Part shown: one piece after another, positions 7,307 to 16,027 of the stretch | Position numbering within the stretch: the first letter of the stretch is position 1 | Layout of the letters: every line of letters begins with the position of its first letter | Origin: an uncultured Varibaculum sp. | Lineage (GTDB): Bacteria; Actinomycetota; Actinomycetes; Actinomycetales; Actinomycetaceae | DNA length: 22,428 nucleotides | Direction of reading: 5' to 3' | Assembly: GCA_947253735.1 (NCBI GenBank) | Contig: CAMYAU010000011.1 | Span: 1 to 22,428, forward strand | Program-made: the position numbers and the translations under genes | Notes under the pieces: generated by a model | What the model was told of the DNA's origin: nothing | Database searches by the model: none | Seen by the model: only the letters and a program-made list of their open reading frames with translations

Positions 7307-9544
7307 AATAGCATGCAAATAACGCGAATCTGCCACTTCAAAGGTGTAGCGAGAAGTGGCTACTCGATCCGAAGAAGTATTCATTGAGGCCGCCAATATA
7401 TTAGCGCGATAATCGGCCAATACCCGGGTCACATCGTTAATTAGTCCTTCGCGATCCAAAGCCTGGACCTCGATCTCTACCTGGAATTTCGCAGTGGGAT
7501 GCTCAGCCCATGAAACCTGTACCACCCGTTCGGGATGTTCCTGCAATCTTTGCGCGTTACTACATTCTTGACGATGGATGGAAACCCCATGTCCGCGGGT
7601 AACAAATCCGACGATCTTATCGCCTGGAATCGGGTTACAACAGCGGGCAATCTTCGTCCAAATCTCCCCCTGTTTCATCCCCTCTACTTGGATGCCAGTC
7701 CCCTCGCTGCCTCCGAACGGTCTGCTTTCTACCTGCTCGGGTAGTACCGCTTCGGAGAGAGTTTCTTCGGCACCGTCCTCTCCCCCGGCACTTTCCATCA
7801 ACTTGTCTACTACGTTCGCGGCTGAAACATGGTGCCCGCCCACGGCAGCATAAAGCGCCGACAGATCAGAATATCCCATTCCAGAAGCCAGCGCCGTCAT
7901 GGTGTCATGACTCATTAGCCGCTGTAAAGGCAGGTTTTGCTTGCGCATATAGCTAGAAATAAGGTCTTGCCCCGCCTCGATAGCTTCTTCGCGCCGTTCT
8001 TTTGAAAACCAAGCTTTAATCTTGTTGCGCGCCCGGGGACTGGCTACGAACTTTAGCCAATCTTGGGAGGGCCCCGAGTTGGGAGAACGAGAAGTTAATA
8101 CCTCCACGCTGTCCCCATTTTCCAGTTGTGTATCCAAGGGGACCAATTTGCCGCCAACTTTAGCCCCCACGGTACGGTTACCTACCTCGGTATGTACCGC
8201 ATAGGCAAAATCAACCGGAGTAGAGCCTGCAGGCAGGTCTTTAACTTCCCCTGCCGGAGTAAACACATATACCCGCGAACCCGACATCTCATAGCGCAGC
8301 GAATCTAAAAATTCGCCCGGATCTTGAGTTTCCTTTTGCCAATCCACCAATTGGCGCAGCCAGCCCATTTCATCGCTATCTGCCAATGGGGCTTTATTAT
8401 CACCCGCAGATTTAGCGTTTGGGTCTTCTTTGTAACGCCAGTGAGCCGCGATGCCGTATTCGGCGCGCCGATGCATTTCCCGGGTGCGAATCTGGATTTC
8501 TACCGGTTTGCCCCCCGGTCCCACCACCGTAGTGTGTAGCGACTGATAAAGGTTAAATTTGGGCATTGCAATATAGTCTTTGAATCGTCCAGGAATTGGA
8601 TTCCAACGGGCATGCATTTCCCCAAGAACCGCATAGCAATCCCGCACGGTTTCTACCAATACCCGGACGCCTACCAGGTCGTAGATATCATCAAAGTCGC
8701 GTCCCCGCACAATCATCTTTTGATAGATGGAATAGTGGTGTTTGGGGCGTCCGGTAACTTCGCCCGCGATCTTATTTACCCGCAGATCTTCTTTAATCTT
8801 GTCGATAACTTCTCGCAAATATTTTTCCCGCTCGGGCGCGCGTTCATGGACCAAGTTATCGATTTCTTCATACAGATCCGGGTAAAGCGTTTTGAAAGCC
8901 AGATCCTCTAGTTCCCATTTAATGGTGTTCATCCCTAAGCGATGGGCTAGAGGCGCAAAAATTTCTAGAGTTTCCCGCGCCTTATTTTGCGCGGATTTCG
9001 CAGAAACATATTTCCAGGTCCGCGCATTATGAAGGCGGTCTCCCAGCTTGATCACCAACACCCGAATATCGCGGGACATGGAGATAATCATTTTGCGTAC
9101 AGTTTCAGACTGCGCTGCCTGTCCGTAGGTAACTTTATCGAGTTTCGTTACCCCATCAACCAGTAGCGCAATTTCTTCTCCAAAATCCGCAGTGAGCTGC
9201 TGGAGGGTATACTCTGTGTCTTCCACCGTGTCATGTAGCAGCGCCGCAGCCAAGGTAGTACTGGTCATTCCGATTTCGGCCAAGATCGTGGCCACTGCTA
9301 CCGGATGGGTAATATACGGTTCCCCGGATTTACGGAATTGGCCTTCATGGCAACGAAAAGCTGTCTGATAGGCGCGCTCAATTAGGGAGATATCCGCCTT
9401 AGGGTGGTTGGCTCGCAACGCCCGTACCAGGGCTTGAATATGGGGGTCAATGTTCTTAGAACGCCCCGTAAGCCAAGCTAAGGACGCGCGCACCCGCGAG
9501 GACGGAACTGCATTGGTGCCCTCATCGGGGGTGATAGAACTCAT
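7238..9544 (-). CDS. rel: Bifunctional (p)ppGpp synthetase/hydrolase Rel
   Basis: Long RelA/SpoT homologue of 768 residues that makes and degrades the starvation alarmone (p)ppGpp in response to uncharged tRNA on ribosomes. The hydrolase domain shows the full metal set: H66, H80, HD (104-105), ED (108-109) and D169 in LGDRLHN. The synthetase domain carries RFKD (320-323), the RxKD signature of bifunctional enzymes rather than the ExDD of E. coli RelA, and E349 in EIQIRT. A TGS domain covers about 424-486, a Cys/His domain holds ARCCNPIPGD with C635-C636, H657 and C661, and an ACT domain runs from about 686 to 765. So both activities look intact. It ends the sec–apt run, 84 bases after apt. 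The start has no Shine-Dalgarno but a -10 box 6 bases upstream. Its 3' end overlaps a plus-strand gene. Confidence 0.97.
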   Translation of the reverse strand: MSSITPDEGTNAVPSSRVRASLAWLTGRSKNIDPHIQALVRALRANHPKADISLIERAYQTAFRCHEGQFRKSGEPYITHPVAVATILAEIGMTSTTLAAALLHDTVEDTEYTLQQLTADFGEEIALLVDGVTKLDKVTYGQAAQSETVRKMIISMSRDIRVLVIKLGDRLHNARTWKYVSAKSAQNKARETLEIFAPLAHRLGMNTIKWELEDLAFKTLYPDLYEEIDNLVHERAPEREKYLREVIDKIKEDLRVNKIAGEVTGRPKHHYSIYQKMIVRGRDFDDIYDLVGVRVLVETVRDCYAVLGEMHARWNPIPGRFKDYIAMPKFNLYQSLHTTVVGPGGKPVEIQIRTREMHRRAEYGIAAHWRYKEDPNAKSAGDNKAPLADSDEMGWLRQLVDWQKETQDPGEFLDSLRYEMSGSRVYVFTPAGEVKDLPAGSTPVDFAYAVHTEVGNRTVGAKVGGKLVPLDTQLENGDSVEVLTSRSPNSGPSQDWLKFVASPRARNKIKAWFSKERREEAIEAGQDLISSYMRKQNLPLQRLMSHDTMTALASGMGYSDLSALYAAVGGHHVSAANVVDKLMESAGGEDGAEETLSEAVLPEQVESRPFGGSEGTGIQVEGMKQGEIWTKIARCCNPIPGDKIVGFVTRGHGVSIHRQECSNAQRLQEHPERVVQVSWAEHPTAKFQVEIEVQALDREGLINDVTRVLADYRANILAASMNTSSDRVATSRYTFEVADSRYLHAILNDIHKIPGVFLARRTTGTLRK

Positions 9545-9550
9545 GAGTCT

Positions 9551-9580
9551 AGTTTAGTGACCCACCAGTCATTTCCCCAA
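9551..9580 (-). promoter_or_regulatory. Putative promoter giving leaderless rel mRNA
   Basis: On the minus strand TTGGGG (9580-9575) and TAAACT (9556-9551) are separated by 18 bases. TAAACT fits TANNNT, and only six bases (AGACTC) lie between it and the rel ATG. No ribosome binding site is visible before that ATG. This suggests rel has its own promoter, separate from the secDF–apt transcript, with transcription starting at or next to the start codon. Confidence 0.5.
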
Positions 9581-9628
9581 CTTTCCAGTTAGGAACACCA
9601 ATCCCTATAAAATCATTGCCCCGATAGA

Positions 9629-10168
9629 CTAAATCAGGGTGAGGGCTTCACATTCGAGGTCACCGATATGGGCACGGCCATCGAGTTCTTTCAGCTCCAT
9701 CAACACGCAAACTGATTCTACGATGGCTCCCGCCCGTTTGATTAATGCTGCCGAAGCATTTACGGTGCCTCCGGTTGCCAGCACATCATCGAGTACTAAA
9801 ACCCGTGCGCCCTCGGCAACAGAATCAGGTTGCAGCTCCATTCGAGATTTACCGTACTCGAGGCCGTAATCAATCCCGATTACCGGACCGGGAAGCTTCC
9901 CAGATTTACGGATCATCAAAGTGCCGAGCCCCAGTTCTACCGCGACCGGAGCCGCAATCAAGAATCCGCGAGACTCCAGGCCAGCAACCAAGTCAACCCG
10001 ACCCCGATAAAAATCGGCTAGCCCTTTAACCAACTGCGAGAACGCTTCTCCATTAGCCAGCAACGGGGAAATATCCCTAAATAGTACCCCCGTTTGCGGA
10101 AAATCCGGTACGTCTCGCAGATTATCGCGAATAATTTTCCCTAAGGGAGCAAGTTTTGGGTTTATCAT
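9629..10168 (-). CDS. apt: Adenine phosphoribosyltransferase
   Basis: Salvages adenine to AMP using PRPP in the cytoplasm. The 179-residue length is normal for the family. The PRPP-binding loop is VLVLDDVLATGGT (123-135), and LESRGF (64-69) and FRDISPLL (30-37) are typical Apt segments. The ATG overlaps the secF stop by four bases (ATGA), which implies translational coupling. The position between secF and rel matches the order seen in other actinobacteria. Confidence 0.96.
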   Translation of the reverse strand: MINPKLAPLGKIIRDNLRDVPDFPQTGVLFRDISPLLANGEAFSQLVKGLADFYRGRVDLVAGLESRGFLIAAPVAVELGLGTLMIRKSGKLPGPVIGIDYGLEYGKSRMELQPDSVAEGARVLVLDDVLATGGTVNASAALIKRAGAIVESVCVLMELKELDGRAHIGDLECEALTLI

Positions 10169-11253
10169 CGCTTGCTCCGGGGAGTGCGTTTGGGTTGTGC
10201 TTGTTGTCCTTGATGATGCCCAGCTTTCAGCGGCTGCGCCACCCGGGAAAGCTCAGCTTCCTTACCTGCTACTTCCTCGATGCCTCCCGCACGTCGCTGC
10301 AAGACCTTTTGGGTGTGGGTGGAAATCTTTTCGGTGCGTGAACGCAGCAGCATGAGCATAGACGGTGCGATCAAAATCGAGGACAGCGTACCGGCGATCA
10401 TCCCCACAAATAGGGCAAGAGAAATATCGCGCAAGGTGCCTCCGCCCAGGGAAATCCAGGAAATCAGCAAAATCGAGGTTACCGGCAACAGAGCTACTAC
10501 GGAGGTGTTGATCGAACGCACCAGAGTCTGGTTGATTGCCAGATTCACAATCTCGCCATAGGTGGAGCGCGTTTGCTGTTCGAAATCAACCGAAAGCTCG
10601 CGCACCTTGTCGAATACCACCACGGTGTCATAGAGGGAATAGCCCAAAATGGTGAGCACCCCGATGATAGTAGCCGGGGAAATCTCTACCCGGGTCAGCG
10701 CTAAAACCAGACCGGTAATCAGCACGTCATGGCAAAGCGCAAACAATGCTGAAAAGGCCATCGTCCAGGTCTTAAAGTAGGCCCACAGCATTAGCGCCAC
10801 CAGCACAAAGAAAATCACCAATGACTTTAGCGCCTTGAAAGTAACATCCGCGCCCCAGGACGGACCGATAGTCGTAGCCGCAATTTTGGCTTCTGGTAGC
10901 TGATAGGCTTTCGCCAATTCCGAAACCACCTGGCGTTTAGAAGTGGTGTCTAGAGATATGGTTTGTACCCGTACCGAAGAGGCACCCACCGAATTTACCG
11001 AGGAGCCCTTGAGCTTAGGGTTAGCGTTCACTACCTTTTGAGCCGGCGCTTGGTCGCGTCCGGCCACCGAAGAAACCGTAAATTCGGTACCGCCCTTGAA
11101 ATCAATCGAGCGTTCCAAACCCAACACCGACATGGCTAGGATGGAGATCAGCATTAACGCCGCACCGGCAATCAACAGGTACTTGCGGTTATCAATGAAC
11201 TTGTAGGATTTGCGGCCAGAATACAGGGCGTTGCCCCAACTTGCGAAACTCAC
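10165..11253 (-). CDS. secF: Protein translocase subunit SecF
   Basis: Inner membrane partner of SecD that uses the proton gradient to complete Sec-dependent export. The 362-residue protein has the first membrane helix at about 27-46, then the family motif RSIDFKGGTEFTV (49-61) opening the extracytoplasmic domain. Five further hydrophobic helices follow from about 130, with GYSLYDTVVVFDKVRE in the conserved membrane core. The C-terminal tail of about 60 residues is cytoplasmic and strongly basic, ending KRTPRSKR. The ATG overlaps the secD stop by four bases and its own stop overlaps apt by four. Confidence 0.97.
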   Translation of the reverse strand: MSFASWGNALYSGRKSYKFIDNRKYLLIAGAALMLISILAMSVLGLERSIDFKGGTEFTVSSVAGRDQAPAQKVVNANPKLKGSSVNSVGASSVRVQTISLDTTSKRQVVSELAKAYQLPEAKIAATTIGPSWGADVTFKALKSLVIFFVLVALMLWAYFKTWTMAFSALFALCHDVLITGLVLALTRVEISPATIIGVLTILGYSLYDTVVVFDKVRELSVDFEQQTRSTYGEIVNLAINQTLVRSINTSVVALLPVTSILLISWISLGGGTLRDISLALFVGMIAGTLSSILIAPSMLMLLRSRTEKISTHTQKVLQRRAGGIEEVAGKEAELSRVAQPLKAGHHQGQQAQPKRTPRSKR

Positions 11254-13103
11254 TTTTCTTCCTCCTGGTCCGTCCCGGATACTGATGCCAATTCATCGGT
11301 GGCAGCATCATCCTCGCTGGCATCCGCTTTTGTCTTCTCTGCTTCCTCTTCTGGCTTAGCTTTGTAGACAGAGCGAATCTTGCGTACTTGCCCCGCACCT
11401 ACATACCGGTAGGTTCCGCGCTGGGCTCCCAAATGTTCAGGATCGAGTCCGGAAAGTTTGTGCCCTTCGCCAAAGAACTTGAAGCGCAGCAGCCACACCA
11501 TCATCGGGTGCGTAAAGATGAAGATTAGCACCAGGTCAATCAAAGTGGTGATACCCAGGGTAAAGGCGAAGCCCTGCACCCCGCCAACCGCTAGGAAGTA
11601 GAGAACGCATGCGGCCAAGACGTTAACCAAGTCGGAGGTAACGATCGTGCGTTTTGCCCGATCCCAACCCACGCTGACGGCGCTTGCTAGGGATTTACCA
11701 TCCCGCACCTCATCGCGAATCCTCTCGAAGTAAATAATGAAGGAGTCTGCGGTGGTACCAATAGATACGATCACGCCCGCAATACCCGCGAGGGAGAGGC
11801 GATACCCCATCGACCAGGAGAGTAAAGTCAAGGTCAGATAGAGAAGTACTCCGGCGCTCACCAGGGAGCCCACTGCCACTACCGCTAAGCCGCGATATTG
11901 CCAGATCAGGTAGAAAACTACCAAAATCAAACCGATAATACCGGCTATAACCCCGTAGCGTAGCTGGTCAGCACCCAAAGTAGCTGACACTTGTTGCTCA
12001 GATTGCACATCAAAGTTCAAAGGCAAAGAACCGAACTTTAATTGGTTGGCCAAAGCAGTGGCAGAAGAGCGGGTAAAGGAACCCGAAATCTCAGCTTTAC
12101 CGTTAGTGATCGCGTTATTGACTCCCGGCGCGGAAACTACCAGCCCATCCAATACGATCGCGAACCGGTTCTTATCATTATTTTTCCCCGGCGGTAAGCC
12201 ATTTTCTCCCGCGACCGGTTGACCCCGATACTTCATCATGCGAGTGGTGATATCCGAGAACTTGGATGCTCCTGCTTTATCGAATGACAAGCTGACTATC
12301 CACTGTCCAGTGGATTGCCCGGAGGCTCCGGTACCCATCCCGGATTCAGCGGAAGAAATATGTGCCCCGGAGACTTCTGCCGGCGACAGAATATATTTCT
12401 CGTCTCCTTCACTAGAGCAAGCTACCAGCGGTTTTTTGATATCACCAGAGGAGCCACCCTCCAAGGAGCTCTTTTTTTGACAATCTTTGGCATAGAACTC
12501 TTGCAGAACCTTCTCGGTAATCCAAGCATCATCAGAGTGATCTTTCGGCTGGCTGCGAAGCTGATCACTGATTTTTCCGTCATGGTCTAAATCAGCCATC
12601 TGTTTCGCGAAAGCCTGGGGGTCGATATTGGTCTTCGGGGTCTGCTGCTTCTTCCCAGACTTTTGCGCTTCTGCCTGCTGTGCCAGCACCGATTGCGGCA
12701 CCCCTGGTGCTGAACGCAATACCGCGCGGAAATATAGCTCGGCAGATTGGCGTACCAAATCCAAAGTTTCTTTAGAGGGGTTACCCGGCAGGGAGACCAA
12801 AATATTGGAGTTCCCCTGGGAGGTAATCTCGGCTTCAGATACGCCGGAGGCATCGACCCGCTGGCGAATAACTTCAATCGCCTGGGTGATGTCCTCGGCG
12901 GTGACTGCACGTTTTGCCCCCGACGAGGCATTTGCTTTCGGGGTAAGAATCAACTGAGTACCGCCCTCTAAATCCAAAGCTAATGAGGGGGTAGGCTTCG
13001 CTTTCTTAGTAAGGACCCCTACAAATAAGGTTCCCGCAAGCGCCAGCACAAGTATCAGGAAAATCGCCAGGGTGCGCCCGGCACGATATTTTTTCTTCGC
13101 CAA
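11250..13103 (-). CDS. secD: Protein translocase subunit SecD
   Basis: Works with SecF and YajC at the SecYEG channel to pull exported proteins across the membrane. The 617 residues begin with one membrane helix (about 11-32) and the SecD motif LALDLEGGTQL (41-51). A large extracytoplasmic domain follows, including VIRQRVDASGVSEAEI (78-93). Five membrane helices from about 382 to 540 include the conserved core TADSFIIYFERIRDEV. The extracytoplasmic insert holds an EF-hand-like loop DLDHDGKISDQL (161-172) and a cysteine pair (C188, C209) that could form a disulfide. The cytoplasmic tail is rich in Glu and Asp. The start is TTG at 13101-13103, giving MAKKKYRAGR, preceded by GGAAAGA. It overlaps secF by four bases. 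Confidence 0.97.
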   Translation of the reverse strand: MAKKKYRAGRTLAIFLILVLALAGTLFVGVLTKKAKPTPSLALDLEGGTQLILTPKANASSGAKRAVTAEDITQAIEVIRQRVDASGVSEAEITSQGNSNILVSLPGNPSKETLDLVRQSAELYFRAVLRSAPGVPQSVLAQQAEAQKSGKKQQTPKTNIDPQAFAKQMADLDHDGKISDQLRSQPKDHSDDAWITEKVLQEFYAKDCQKKSSLEGGSSGDIKKPLVACSSEGDEKYILSPAEVSGAHISSAESGMGTGASGQSTGQWIVSLSFDKAGASKFSDITTRMMKYRGQPVAGENGLPPGKNNDKNRFAIVLDGLVVSAPGVNNAITNGKAEISGSFTRSSATALANQLKFGSLPLNFDVQSEQQVSATLGADQLRYGVIAGIIGLILVVFYLIWQYRGLAVVAVGSLVSAGVLLYLTLTLLSWSMGYRLSLAGIAGVIVSIGTTADSFIIYFERIRDEVRDGKSLASAVSVGWDRAKRTIVTSDLVNVLAACVLYFLAVGGVQGFAFTLGITTLIDLVLIFIFTHPMMVWLLRFKFFGEGHKLSGLDPEHLGAQRGTYRYVGAGQVRKIRSVYKAKPEEEAEKTKADASEDDAATDELASVSGTDQEEEK

Positions 13104-13141
13104 TGTCGTTCTTTCCGTTATCTACGGTGATTATTTCTTCG

Positions 13142-13564
13142 TTAGTTCTTTTCGCCCGAATCGCTGTCTTCCGAGGAAGAGCCCTCTGTATCCGCAGCGG
13201 AGGTTTCGTCTTCTTTGACCTCTGCAGGCCGAGTCTCTTCCTCGCCCACGTCTTCACTATCTGTGCTGTCAGCAGCAGGTTCGGTATCGGGCGCAAACGG
13301 GGGGTTGCCTACGCTGACGATTGCCCGGGAAGTCCACAGAGTTTCGGTACCGTCGGAAGTTTCCAACACGATTACGTCGCCATCGGTTTCTACGTAGCGT
13401 CCATAAAAACCAGAGGTAGTCATTACCCAAGCACCCGGCACCATATCATTCGCCAGTTTTTCGCGCTGCTCTGCCTGCTTCTTCTTCGCATTGCGTGAAG
13501 AAAAGACCATCATCACTAAAAACGCGGCAATAACTGCCAGTAGTAACCCACTGCCCATTGTCAA
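13142..13564 (-). CDS. yajC: Sec translocase accessory protein YajC
   Basis: Small single-span membrane protein that joins SecDF. It has a hydrophobic N-terminal helix (about 5-21) followed by SSRNAKKKQAEQREKLANDM and then the soluble core VPGAWVMTTSGFYGRYVETD, both typical of YajC. At 140 residues it is longer than usual because of a C-terminal tail of about 50 residues that is almost entirely Glu, Asp and Ser. Two ATGs (13564 and 13558) are possible; the first has GGAAGG 6 bases upstream. secD follows after 38 bases. Confidence 0.92.
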   Translation of the reverse strand: MTMGSGLLLAVIAAFLVMMVFSSRNAKKKQAEQREKLANDMVPGAWVMTTSGFYGRYVETDGDVIVLETSDGTETLWTSRAIVSVGNPPFAPDTEPAADSTDSEDVGEEETRPAEVKEDETSAADTEGSSSEDSDSGEKN

Positions 13565-13588
13565 CCTTCCAATCTAAAATTCTTAACC

Positions 13589-13608
13589 TTAACGATTCTA
13601 AGCGTTAA
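13589..13608. promoter_or_regulatory. Inverted repeat between ruvB and yajC
   Basis: TTAACG (13589-13594) and CGTTAA (13603-13608) form a perfect 6-base inverted repeat with an 8-base centre. On the minus strand that centre contains TAGAAT, a good -10 match, although no -35 box was found. It may mark a promoter with an operator for yajC–secDF, or a small hairpin separating the ruv and sec transcripts. Confidence 0.3.
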
Positions 13609-13643
13609 AGGACGTCTGTTTCATCTTTAGAAGCCATTTTGTG

Positions 13644-14729
13644 TCAGTTTTGTGACCAGTCGCCCCCTGATTCCTCCTCGTTGAGGTTAAAAAGAGAAGC
13701 TTCAGCTCTGCGTTGCGGAGCGGTCAACCCCAAATGAGCGAAAGCACTATCAGTGGCGATTCTTCCGCGGGGAGTCCGGGCGATAAATCCTTCCCGTACC
13801 AGGTAGGGTTCAGAAACAGTTTCTACAGTTTCTGGTTCCTCCCCCACTGATACCGCCAATGTTGTCAGCCCCACTGGCCCGCCGGCAAAACGCTCGCATA
13901 AAGCCTGTAAAACCGAACGATCCAGCCTGTCCAACCCTGCCGGATCAACTTCAAACAGGTCGAGGGCGGCTTTCGCAGCCTGCAGGGAAAGTTCCCCATT
14001 TCCGTGTACCTGGGCATAGTCGATTACCCTGCGCAGTAGGCGGTTAGCAATTCGCGGGGTCCCCCGCGAACGCGCCGCCATCTCGGCAGCAGCCCGCGGA
14101 TCAAGTTCGGCTTCCATCAGCCGGGCAGAACGTGTTAGTACCTGCTGTAATTCTGCGGGACTGTAATAATCCAAGTGGGCAGTAAAGCCAAAACGATCAC
14201 GTAATGGTGCAGGTAGCAGCCCTGAGCGGGTAGTTGCCCCCACGACTGTGAACGGAGGCAAAGTTAGAGGAATCGAGGTGGCCCCTGGACCTTTACCCAC
14301 CACCACATCTACTCGGAAATCTTCCATTGCCAGGTAGAGCATTTCTTCCGCTGTACGTGCTAAACGGTGTATCTCGTCGATAAACAGCACGTCGCCCTCT
14401 TGCAGAGCAGAAAGTATTGCTGCTAAATCCCCGGCGTGTTGAATCGCCGGGCCGGAAGTAAGGCGCAGCGAAGTTCCAGTTTCATGAGCGATAATCATCG
14501 CCAAAGTGGTTTTGCCCAGTCCCGGAGGACCCGCTAAAAGCACATGGTCGGGAGTAGATCCTCGTCCGATTGCTGCTTTGAGCACTAAGTCCAGTTGCCG
14601 CCGAATCTTTTCTTGGCCCACAAAAGAATTCAGGTCTTTAGGACGCAGCGCAGCTTCCGCTGCTCGTTCAACCTCGTCTGCTCCCGGCCCTACCGGAGAG
14701 CTAATCGCCCACTCGTTTGTTTCTTCCAC
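13644..14729 (-). CDS. ruvB: Holliday junction branch migration ATPase RuvB
   Basis: Hexameric AAA+ motor that drives Holliday junction migration with RuvA. Of 361 residues, 25-200 carry the ATPase: Walker A GPPGLGKT (67-74), Walker B FIDEIH (116-121), sensor GATTR (164-168) and the arginine-finger region PLRDRFG. SRGTPRIANRLLRRV (231-245) is the usual sensor 2 segment. The C-terminal winged helix contains LVREGFIARTPRGR. The start is GTG at 14727-14729 with GGGAG just upstream, 9 bases after the ruvA stop. Confidence 0.98.
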   Translation of the reverse strand: MEETNEWAISSPVGPGADEVERAAEAALRPKDLNSFVGQEKIRRQLDLVLKAAIGRGSTPDHVLLAGPPGLGKTTLAMIIAHETGTSLRLTSGPAIQHAGDLAAILSALQEGDVLFIDEIHRLARTAEEMLYLAMEDFRVDVVVGKGPGATSIPLTLPPFTVVGATTRSGLLPAPLRDRFGFTAHLDYYSPAELQQVLTRSARLMEAELDPRAAAEMAARSRGTPRIANRLLRRVIDYAQVHGNGELSLQAAKAALDLFEVDPAGLDRLDRSVLQALCERFAGGPVGLTTLAVSVGEEPETVETVSEPYLVREGFIARTPRGRIATDSAFAHLGLTAPQRRAEASLFNLNEEESGGDWSQN

Positions 14730-14738
14730 GATGCTCCC

Positions 14739-15338
14739 CTATGCGTGATGTTTACCCAGCAATTGTAAGGCCGCACGCAAAAGTTCTGGCACCTGTGCCT
14801 GCGGGTTAGCCTCGGCCGCTTCTTTCACTGCTTTTTGTGCCAGCGGGGTTCGCCACCCTAACTGTTCGAGGGCATGACAGACCTCTTCTCTTCCGGCGCT
14901 GTCAATCCCGCTGTTAGCGGCAGTTGTCGCCTCAGAAGGCTCGCCTAGTTTATCCCCAATTTCTACCAGGATTCTTTGTGCTGATTTCTTGCCTACTCCC
15001 GGAATTTGGGTAAGCGCTGCTAGGTCACCTTGGGATACTGCTGATCGCAGCTCATCCGGAGTGAACACTGCCAGAGCAGCCAAAGCTAGTTTTGGGCCGA
15101 TGCCGGAAACAGTGATTAGAGTCGAGAAAATGTCGCGTTCATCGCGCCCCGCAAAACCGAAAAGCAACCACGCGTCCTCCCGCACCACTAGGTGGGTAAG
15201 AATCTTGACCTGTTTGCCAACTTCCAGGCTTGACAAAGTAGCGGGGGTAGCGAAAAAAGTGTAGCCCATACCCGCCACGTCAATGATGGCCTTATCTAGT
15301 CTGACTTCCTCGATGGTTCCCGATAAATGCGTAATCAT
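14739..15338 (-). CDS. ruvA: Holliday junction-binding protein RuvA
   Basis: Tetrameric protein that holds the four-way DNA junction and loads RuvB. The 199 residues show the N-terminal OB-fold (MITHLSGTIEEV onward), two helix-hairpin-helix motifs, VSGIGPKLALA (77-87) and IPGVGKKSAQRIL (112-124), and a C-terminal RuvB-contact domain after an Ala/Ser/Gly linker at about 135-148. GGAG lies 8 bases upstream of the ATG. It is in tight order ruvC–ruvA–ruvB. Confidence 0.98.
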   Translation of the reverse strand: MITHLSGTIEEVRLDKAIIDVAGMGYTFFATPATLSSLEVGKQVKILTHLVVREDAWLLFGFAGRDERDIFSTLITVSGIGPKLALAALAVFTPDELRSAVSQGDLAALTQIPGVGKKSAQRILVEIGDKLGEPSEATTAANSGIDSAGREEVCHALEQLGWRTPLAQKAVKEAAEANPQAQVPELLRAALQLLGKHHA

Positions 15339-15379
15339 ACAGAATCTCCACTAGCTGGCTACTGGATATAAACGCTATC

Positions 15380-16018
15380 CTACTTGCTCTTATTTCGTCT
15401 AAGCCGCGGATCAACCGCTCCGGTGCGCCGACTGGCTGCCTGTGCCTGCGCCCACAGTTTTTGAGCCGCGGTTAGCTCCCCACGCGCAGAGATTTTACCT
15501 GATAGCGAGACGTTTACGGTGCCATCCCGACTGGCACCCTGCAAACCATCTTGGCGCCAACCATGACAAATTGCGATAGCTAATGCGTCAGCAGCGTCAG
15601 CGGGACGTACCACTTTTTCCATCCGCAATATCCGCTGCACCATATGCTGCACCTGCGCTTTATCCGCCACCCCCGAGCCGGTTACCGCAGCTTTAACTTC
15701 CGATGGTGTGTGGATAGCAAGCGGCAGCTTGTGAGCGGCAGCCTCGCTCATCGCGATCCCCATTACCCACATAGTGGAGGTAACCGATTGCACGTTATCT
15801 TGCGCAAACACCCGTTCAATGGACATTACTTCCGGGCGGTGTGTTTCGATGGCAGCTGCAATCCGTCGGCGAATTTTATCTAGACGAAAATGGGAGGCCA
15901 TATTTTGCGGAGAGCGGGCAACCTCAACGTGCACCAACTGGGCGCGCCGCTGAGAATCCATATCGATGATCCCGATCCCGCAGCGAGTAAGACCGGGGTC
16001 AATCCCGATAATCCGCAA
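15380..16018 (-). CDS. ruvC: Crossover junction endodeoxyribonuclease RuvC
   Basis: Resolves Holliday junctions by paired cuts. The four acidic catalytic residues are visible: D7 in IGIDPGLTRCG, E68 in SIERVFAQDN, and D141 and D144 in DAADALAIAICH. The 212-residue length exceeds the usual 160-190 because of a basic C-terminal tail of about 50 residues ending RLRRNKSK. The start is TTG (16016-16018), the only start that gives the conserved MRIIGIDPG beginning. It lies 9 bases after the yebC stop and 41 bases before ruvA. Confidence 0.97.
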   Translation of the reverse strand: MRIIGIDPGLTRCGIGIIDMDSQRRAQLVHVEVARSPQNMASHFRLDKIRRRIAAAIETHRPEVMSIERVFAQDNVQSVTSTMWVMGIAMSEAAAHKLPLAIHTPSEVKAAVTGSGVADKAQVQHMVQRILRMEKVVRPADAADALAIAICHGWRQDGLQGASRDGTVNVSLSGKISARGELTAAQKLWAQAQAASRRTGAVDPRLRRNKSK

Positions 16019-16027
16019 AGATCGGCC

